In this document: piece by piece, positions 7,242-11,082 of the stretch
Numbering within the stretch: position 1 is the first letter of the stretch
Layout: each line of letters begins with the position of its first letter
Assembly: GCA_001785175.1 (NCBI GenBank)
Contig: MFSY01000037.1
Location: 9,470-20,551 of the forward strand
From: Candidatus Muproteobacteria bacterium RIFCSPHIGHO2_01_FULL_65_16
GTDB taxonomy: Bacteria; Pseudomonadota; Gammaproteobacteria; Acidiferrobacterales; Sulfurifustaceae
DNA length: 11,082 nt
Reading direction: 5' to 3'
Made by a program: the position numbers and the translations under genes
The notes under the pieces: model-generated
The model's database searches: none
The model's input: only the letters and a program-made list of their open reading frames with translations
What the model was told of the DNA's origin: nothing

Positions 7242-8939
7242 ATGCAGTGTGTCGATTCGTTCTTGGGCATCTGTTTCGTTGCGGCTAATAGCACGGCGAG
7301 TTTATTCGGCTTCAAGGATTTCATCGCCGCGCTCGCCTTGCTCATCATCATCTACACGGTATCCGATATTCGCTATCGGTTCCGCGTCTCTGTTTCGCCC
7401 ATACCGCTTTTTAAGATCAGCTACGCGCTCATCGGCCTGATTGGATTCGGAACGCTGGCGACGGACATCTGGATCAGCGAGAAATGGCTCGTGCCCGATA
7501 GCCTCATCACGACCGCGATCTGGCAAGGCACCCTGGCTGCGCTGTTCCTCGGGCTAGTTATCACGTGGATGCACTACGCCTTCATCAAACCGCCGATCTT
7601 CGGACGGAACAACTACCAGAGGTACGCGCAGGAGCTTTATCGCATAGTACTGAAAGGGTCGGAGGCCGAACTCCCGATCATCGCACACGAACTCGCGGCC
7701 TCAGCCAAGTCGCTGGTTACGCTCGCCGCAGGCTTAGTAAAGGTGAAGGCTGAGGCCAAAGAGAAGCTGAAGCCGTGTGCCGAGGGTTACGCGGGCGATA
7801 TGTTGCTGCTTATCGCCAACCGTAGGTTTTGTCGGCACTTGGTGGCTTCATCACCGTTGACGGCGATTCGCTTCCTCGATGCCGTCGCTGAGTCCAAGGC
7901 GTACCGCGTGCCCATTGGCCTGTTTGCGCAGAACGTATCTACAGAGGCGATTCGGAATAAGGACTCCGGACTGTACCACGAGGACGAGGGCTATTACTCA
8001 GGCCTGCTTGGCTACATCAAGCCGTTTAGCCGCGCTCTTTACGGAAACTACGAACTGGTCGAGGCTCTTCAAAATCATTCGCCGCTCGATATCCACTACA
8101 AATCAGTTTGGGCTTGGGACGCGGACCAGTTTGAGACTTATTGCCGCGTCGCGCAGATGACGCTCAAGAGCTACTTGGAGGGAGGCCATTGGGAACAGCA
8201 TTCCTACGTCCTGACGCGGGCGCTGCACGATATTCAGGAGACCACCAGCCGCGCAATCTTGGATCTCAAGAAGGCGGGTGATGATTACTACGGCGACGCG
8301 TGGCATCGTCTTAGCGCGGGTGTCGATTTCATCAAAGACAGCATCAACGCGATAGGCGAACTGAAACCTCCGCCGGAGGCGCGTACCTTGCGGATTCGCG
8401 ATCAGGTGCGCAGCAGGCTTAGGGATGAAGATTTTTACGATCGGCTTGCCCAGGCCATGTTCGAGATCATTTTTTCGGCGGCTTACATCGACGGTCCGCC
8501 CGACAAAGCATGGAGCATCCACTACAGCTCCGTATGGGGTGATTTTTTCGAGCGCAGCAACGACAACCGGGCATGGAAGATCGTTCAGTTCAAGCTGCGG
8601 CGACTGCTATACGACGAGATACGGGACCTCGAATCCATGCCGAACTACAAAGCGGCTCGCGTGCTAGGAATCTGCTTGAATGTGATGGGCCTGACGATGG
8701 GCAAGCGCTCAGGCTACGGCCGAGATCACGCAGCCCTTAAAGCCGCGGTGCTGGCATGGACGCAGAGAAACTATCTGCGCCTGCGGAAAGTGAACGCAGA
8801 AGTCGCAGATACCTGCCTAATTGGAAGCATTACATTCGATGCCGAGCAATCGCGGCTCGTCAAGACTTACGCGAAGGGACTGCGGCCGGATCCGGACCGG
8901 GAGTACTTGCCGCTTCAGTCGCCGCCCGTGGCTGTTTAG
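7242..8939 (+). CDS. Unrecognised membrane-anchored protein, 565 aa
   Basis: I do not recognise this family. Residues 1-23 lead into three predicted membrane helices (about 27-40, 56-78 and 88-110). The remaining 450 residues look soluble, alpha-helical and rich in aromatic residues (YHEDEGYYSGLLGYIKPF, SVWAWDADQF, DDYYGDAWHRL, AYIDGPPDKAW). No nuclease, ATPase, NTP-binding or transposase motif is evident. Basic residues after helix 1 (RYRFR) and helix 3 (KPP..GRNNYQR) do not settle topology, but a cytoplasmic C-terminal domain is plausible. The frame is intact to TAG. No Shine-Dalgarno or clear promoter precedes the ATG. Codon use is visibly less GC-biased than in the mre and gat genes, suggesting transfer. 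It is alone between inverted repeats inside the gatB-bounded islet; a defence or stress role is possible but unproven. Confidence 0.8.
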   Translation: MQCVDSFLGICFVAANSTASLFGFKDFIAALALLIIIYTVSDIRYRFRVSVSPIPLFKISYALIGLIGFGTLATDIWISEKWLVPDSLITTAIWQGTLAALFLGLVITWMHYAFIKPPIFGRNNYQRYAQELYRIVLKGSEAELPIIAHELAASAKSLVTLAAGLVKVKAEAKEKLKPCAEGYAGDMLLLIANRRFCRHLVASSPLTAIRFLDAVAESKAYRVPIGLFAQNVSTEAIRNKDSGLYHEDEGYYSGLLGYIKPFSRALYGNYELVEALQNHSPLDIHYKSVWAWDADQFETYCRVAQMTLKSYLEGGHWEQHSYVLTRALHDIQETTSRAILDLKKAGDDYYGDAWHRLSAGVDFIKDSINAIGELKPPPEARTLRIRDQVRSRLRDEDFYDRLAQAMFEIIFSAAYIDGPPDKAWSIHYSSVWGDFFERSNDNRAWKIVQFKLRRLLYDEIRDLESMPNYKAARVLGICLNVMGLTMGKRSGYGRDHAALKAAVLAWTQRNYLRLRKVNAEVADTCLIGSITFDAEQSRLVKTYAKGLRPDPDREYLPLQSPPVAV

Positions 8940-9060
8940 GCCAACTCTCCGTACGCAACTGCGCACCGGCATCCTGAACGGGCGCTTGGTAAGTGGCGTG
9001 ACACCTTGAAGTGCTGAAGCGGCCTTGAACCAACTCGTTGGATTTGATCGCACTGACGTT

Positions 9061-9098
9061 TCTCAATGGCTGCTCCTTGGCCGGAAGCGGACAGACTA
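9061..9098 (-). repeat. Right inverted repeat flanking the 565-aa gene
   Basis: Read on the minus strand this begins TAGTCTGTCCG and parallels the left copy at 7019-7053, diverging inward. Both copies have TA as the outermost two bases, which could be part of the repeat or a TA target duplication. Confidence 0.6.
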
Positions 9099-9117
9099 CG
9101 GTTACGTGCACAAGGCG

Positions 9118-9183
9118 TCAGATCGTCACCCGCCTGCCAAGCTCGGTCACGCGGTTGGTCGGCAGACTGAAATACCGAACCGC
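9118..9183 (-). pseudogene. Fragment resembling Kup potassium transporter C-terminus (relic 1)
   Basis: On the minus strand the codons up to the TGA at 9118-9120 read YFSLPTNRVTELGRRVTI, matching the conserved Kup ending (F-x-L/I-P-x-NRV-x-EL-G-x-x-V-x-I). Only about the last 20 codons are recognisable; upstream the frame is open but unrelated, and the transporter body is absent. Kup proteins are K+/H+ symporters of the inner membrane; this scrap has no function of its own. The inverted repeat at 9061-9098 begins about 20 bp beyond its stop codon. Assignment is from recognition of the motif alone. Confidence 0.5.
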
Positions 9184-9343
9184 TTGCCGATGTGCCCTCG
9201 GGCGGAGGGTTGTGCGTGACTATATTGTGGCCGTGGCCGCAACGACAAAGAGGGTCTCAGGTCTTTTTTCTTGCCATCCGGCACGCCGCGCGATTCGGCC
9301 CCCCGGTGGCCCGCCCCCTGCGTATCCGAGGATAAACGAGGAT

Positions 9344-9366
9344 AACCGGGACGCTACCCGGTTTTT
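9344..9366 (+). terminator. Rho-independent terminator-like hairpin
   Basis: aaccggg (9344-9350), loop acgcta, cccggtt (9357-9363), then further T residues to 9366 give a 7-bp GC-rich stem with a short T-run on the plus strand. It could stop transcription from the 565-aa gene before it runs against vapBC. It also lies just beyond the stop of Kup relic 2 on the other strand. Confidence 0.5.
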
Positions 9367-9374
9367 CCGCGACG

Positions 9375-9460
9375 TCAGATCTCGATCTGCGCCCCGACCT
9401 CGATCGCGCGGTTGGGGGCAGGCTGAAATACTCCGCGGCGCTGCCCGCGTTGCGGGCCAG
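9375..9460 (-). pseudogene. Fragment resembling Kup C-terminus, with frameshift (relic 2)
   Basis: Minus-strand codons read LARNAGSAAEYFSLPP in one frame and then NRAIEVGAQIEI followed by TGA in another. Joined, they match the Kup C-terminus (ARNA...F-x-LPPNR..E-x-GAQ-x-E-I) closely. One base is missing from the run of G residues at 9414-9418, so the reading frame is broken. Nothing Kup-like is seen upstream of the LARNAG segment. The relic is similar in DNA to relic 1 over about 25 bp (around 9151-9175 against 9408-9431) with a one-base gap. Confidence 0.6.
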
Positions 9461-9518
9461 GGTGCAACTCCTCCAGCCAATCAATCGAGCGGAGTATCCG
9501 TGCGGCGCGGGTGTCCTC

Positions 9519-9923
9519 TCAACCGCGCGGGATCAATTTGAGTTTTGGTTCGACGCGGGACAGCGTCTCGAAATCGCGGTCGTCGTGCAGCAGGGGCGCT
9601 TTGTGTTCAACGCAGAGCTGCGCGATCAGGCAATCATGCGGGCTGCGTGGCGTAAGCCCCTGCCAGCGGCAGCGGGCGTACAACGCGGCGGCTGCGACGT
9701 GAGTCGCGGCGTCGCTTTTGGGTTTGAGAGAGGGAAGCGCAGCGAAGTGGTCGCGCAGACGTTCGAAGTTTTCCGGGCTGGATGCGCCCTGCAGCAGCTC
9801 CTGGAGAATGACAGGCGCAATCGCCGCCTCGCCGGCTTGCAGCAACCGCTTCAATCGAGCGACGGGTTTCGTGTCGCGGTTGCGCAGAAAATCCAGCCAG
9901 ACCGTGGTGTCAACCAGCACCAT
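9519..9923 (-). CDS. vapC: VapC toxin, PIN-domain ribonuclease
   Basis: A 134-aa PIN-domain protein. Acidic residues fit the Mg2+ site: D5 in [13 protein letters not shown]42 in [10 protein letters not shown]97 in [12 protein letters not shown], and D115/D117 in LLHDDRDF. VapC toxins cut RNA, often tRNA or rRNA loops, when VapB is degraded. Length is standard and the frame intact. Its ATG overlaps the end of vapB by 14 nt, so translation is coupled in antitoxin-first order. It runs opposite to the gat genes and the neighbouring protease. Confidence 0.95.
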   Translation of the reverse strand: MVLVDTTVWLDFLRNRDTKPVARLKRLLQAGEAAIAPVILQELLQGASSPENFERLRDHFAALPSLKPKSDAATHVAAAALYARCRWQGLTPRSPHDCLIAQLCVEHKAPLLHDDRDFETLSRVEPKLKLIPRG

Positions 9924-10125
9924 CGGTCATTTTCCGCCTCACCTGCCGCACGTCGTAGTCAGGCGCGATCAGGTCCTGCCCGGCGAGCGCGAGGATGTGC
10001 TTCTGCTTCCCGCGCGCGATCAGATTGCGCAGCGCGAGATCGACCGCATCGCGCTTGGTCTTGGTGCCAGTGAGGCGCATGGCCTCCCGGACGAGCTTGT
10101 CATCGAGTACAATGTTGGTTCGCAT
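9910..10125 (-). CDS. vapB: VapB antitoxin, ribbon-helix-helix type
   Basis: A 71-aa protein starting [20 protein letters not shown], the typical VapB DNA-binding beta strand and helix, with [18 protein letters not shown] and a C-terminal toxin-binding tail ([20 protein letters not shown]). It neutralises VapC and is expected to repress its own promoter. The ATG at 10125 is chosen over an in-frame GTG at 10134 because a strong AGGAGG (complement of 10134-10139) lies 8 nt upstream of the ATG and overlaps the GTG. It overlaps vapC by 14 nt. Confidence 0.94.
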   Translation of the reverse strand: MRTNIVLDDKLVREAMRLTGTKTKRDAVDLALRNLIARGKQKHILALAGQDLIAPDYDVRQVRRKMTDGAG

Positions 10126-10146
10126 AGCGTACACCTCCTGATGTGT

Positions 10147-10175
10147 ATAGTACGGCAGACCCGGTGCGCCGGCAA
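10147..10175 (-). promoter_or_regulatory. Candidate vapBC promoter reaching into the gatB relic
   Basis: On the minus strand TTGCCG (10175-10170), a 17-nt spacer and TACTAT (10152-10147) make a good sigma70 promoter ahead of the AGGAGG and ATG of vapB. The -35 hexamer lies inside the duplicated gatB end. The GTACTATAC around the -10 is a near-palindrome and a plausible VapB operator half. Confidence 0.5.
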
Positions 10176-10281
10176 GGAGGCGCTCTTCGGCTACTTCGTC
10201 GGCCAGGTCATGAAGGCCACCCAGGGCAAGGCCAACCCGGCGCAGGTCAACGCCTTGTTGAAGCAGAAACTCACCCCCTGA
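10168..10281 (+). pseudogene. gatB: gatB 3'-end remnant, direct repeat copy 2
   Basis: This encodes the last 37 residues of GatB ([20 protein letters not shown] ... [10 protein letters not shown]) and a TGA, without any start or upstream body. It matches the end of intact gatB in 33 of 37 residues; the four changes (F/Y, E/A, K/Q, A/T) look like natural GatB variation rather than decay. Homology begins abruptly at the GCC at 10168. It is most simply the original host gatB end, displaced when the 3.2-kb islet entered and supplied a substitute end. Confidence 0.9.
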
Positions 10282-10374
10282 AAGCCGTCAGCTCCCCCGC
10301 CGGCGGGCCAGAATCCGCCGCCCTGGAAATCCTCCGGTTACGGCCTATCCTTCTTGGAGGCGGATTGATTCCGC

Positions 10375-10402
10375 GCGCCGCGCGGCGATTCTCGCGCGGC
10401 GC
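10375..10402. repeat. GC-rich perfect hairpin upstream of the protease gene
   Basis: gcgccgcgcg (10375-10384) and cgcgcggcgc (10393-10402) form a 10-bp perfect stem with an 8-nt loop. No T-run follows. It may be the original gatB-operon end structure or a regulatory site. Confidence 0.5.
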
Positions 10403-10410
10403 ACATTCAC

Positions 10411-10432
10411 CGCTTACGCAACGCTTACGCAA
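10411..10432 (+). repeat. Tandem 11-bp direct repeat before the protease gene
   Basis: cgcttacgcaa occurs twice back to back (10411-10421, 10422-10432), one helical turn apart, directly before the AAGGAG ribosome-binding site. It could be paired regulator half-sites or replication slippage. Confidence 0.6.
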
Positions 10433-10449
10433 AAAAGGAGACGGCGGGT

Positions 10450-11082
10450 ATGACACCAGCAGCAGTGACCGGCAGGAATGGGGAAAATCATCACGCGTTT
10501 CGGATAGCGTCCCTCGCCGCGGGGGCGGCTCTGCTCCTGGGCGCGGCCGCGGCGCCGGCCGCCACCGTCAGCAGCGCCACGCTGGAAACCATCAACGCCG
10601 CGACCTTCGAGGTCGTCGTGCCCAAGCCGGAGAAGGACTCGCTCAGCTACGAGAAGCCGCTGCCGCTGGATCTGCTGCCGTACACGGAGCGGACGGACAA
10701 ATATCATTCCGTCGGCACCGCCTTCGCCATCGGTCCGGACCGGTTCGTGTCCGCGGCCCACGTCATGAATCTGGGACTCAAGACGCAATACCGCGGGGTC
10801 TATCTCCGGGACCGCGACGGCAAGGTGTACGGCATAGACAAAATCATCAAGTACTCGGACCGCCGCGATTTCATCGTGTTCAGCCTCAAGGGAAAGACCG
10901 CCGGCAGGTCGTTCCCGATCGAGGCGAGCCCGCGGCAGAACGAGGAGGTCTACGCCGTCGGCAACGCCCTGGGCGAGGGCGTCGTCATCCGCGACGGCCT
11001 CTACACCTCCAGCACGCCGGAGGAGCGGGAGGGGAAATGGAAATGGATCCGCTTCTCCGCCGCCGCCTCGCCCGGCAACAGC
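10450..11082 (+). CDS. Secreted trypsin-like serine protease, N-terminal part
   Basis: The 211 codons visible start with an ATG served by AAGGAG (10435-10440). A basic segment and an Ala/Leu-rich hydrophobic core (about 19-38, ending near APAA) give a likely signal peptide, so the enzyme acts in the periplasm or outside. The chymotrypsin-fold catalytic residues are His104 in FVSAAHVM, Asp140 in RRDFIVFSL and probably Ser211 in SPGNS, the last codon of the window; GG would be expected next. The layout resembles Deg/trypsin-like peptidases; any PDZ domain would lie beyond the edge. It follows the gatB remnant, so before the islet arrived it was probably the gene next to gatB. Confidence 0.85.
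   Translation, partial: MTPAAVTGRNGENHHAFRIASLAAGAALLLGAAAAPAATVSSATLETINAATFEVVVPKPEKDSLSYEKPLPLDLLPYTERTDKYHSVGTAFAIGPDRFVSAAHVMNLGLKTQYRGVYLRDRDGKVYGIDKIIKYSDRRDFIVFSLKGKTAGRSFPIEASPRQNEEVYAVGNALGEGVVIRDGLYTSSTPEEREGKWKWIRFSAAASPGNS

Larger units (their letters stand above)
8940..9518. other. Gene-free accessory stretch with two gene-end relics
   Basis: This 579-bp region between the 565-aa gene and vapC holds no credible intact gene. It contains the right inverted repeat (9061-9098), two minus-strand fragments resembling the C-terminus of Kup transporters (9118-9183 and 9375-9460) and a plus-strand hairpin with a short T-run (9344-9366). A short direct duplication, cgaggataa twice near 9327-9345, precedes the hairpin. 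Short open frames here lack family resemblance and ribosome-binding sites. Confidence 0.7.

Noticed and set aside
7019..9098. An integron gene cassette with attC sites
   Set aside because: The flanking repeats are in inverted, not direct, orientation and lack the RYYYAAC/GTTRRRY core boxes expected of attC.
9255..9276. gggtctcaggtctttttt as a scar of a REP-associated (RAYT) transposase region
   Set aside because: It resembles sequences seen beside such genes, but no transposase fragment or hairpin partner is visible, so I could not support it.
9718..10281. A plus-strand open frame that would fuse vapBC antisense to the gatB end
   Set aside because: Only the final 37 codons resemble a protein (GatB); the rest is antisense to vapBC, so the frame is accidental.

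Overview
The window reads as chromosome of a high-GC gammaproteobacterium (or close relative) outside the enterics. The divergent pair mreB-mreC-mreD-mrdA (minus strand) and gatC-gatA-gatB (plus strand) is an arrangement known from Pseudomonas and other gamma/betaproteobacteria. I cannot name the genus from sequence alone.

Layout. 1-2556 (minus): cell-shape operon mreB, mreC, mreD and the first 31 codons of mrdA (PBP2), tightly packed. 2557-2849: divergent intergenic region with four consecutive near-perfect palindromes and candidate promoters for both sides. 2850-6987 (plus): gatCAB, encoding the tRNA-dependent amidotransferase. The operon is disturbed at both junctions. Between gatC and gatA lies an inverted pair of heptamer-repeat arrays. 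Between gatA and gatB sits a complete higBA toxin-antitoxin pair plus a 47-codon ORF, framed by the two arms of what looks like an ordinary intergenic inverted repeat. 6988-10167: an accessory islet with a 565-aa unrecognised membrane protein (7242-8939), two decayed 3' ends that look like Kup potassium-transporter genes, and a vapBC toxin-antitoxin pair on the minus strand. 10168-10281: a second, diverged copy of the last 37 codons of gatB. 10450-11082: start of a secreted trypsin-like serine protease, cut by the window end exactly at its predicted catalytic serine.

Main interpretation. The gatB 3' end occurs twice in direct orientation (6874-6987 and 10168-10281, about 88% identical by hand alignment) and bounds about 3.2 kb of accessory DNA. 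This is the footprint expected when foreign DNA enters the 3' end of a conserved gene and supplies a replacement end. No integrase is present in the window. Inside this islet the 565-aa gene has its own frame of inverted repeats (perfect 11-bp outer ends at 7019-7029 and 9088-9098). It is the best candidate for an undescribed system, but I recognise no domain in it beyond its membrane segments.

How the genes work together: MreBCD and PBP2 build the elongation machinery of the lateral wall; GatCAB corrects Glu-tRNA(Gln) and/or Asp-tRNA(Asn). The two toxin-antitoxin pairs are embedded in or against the gat operon and may stabilise their own insertions.
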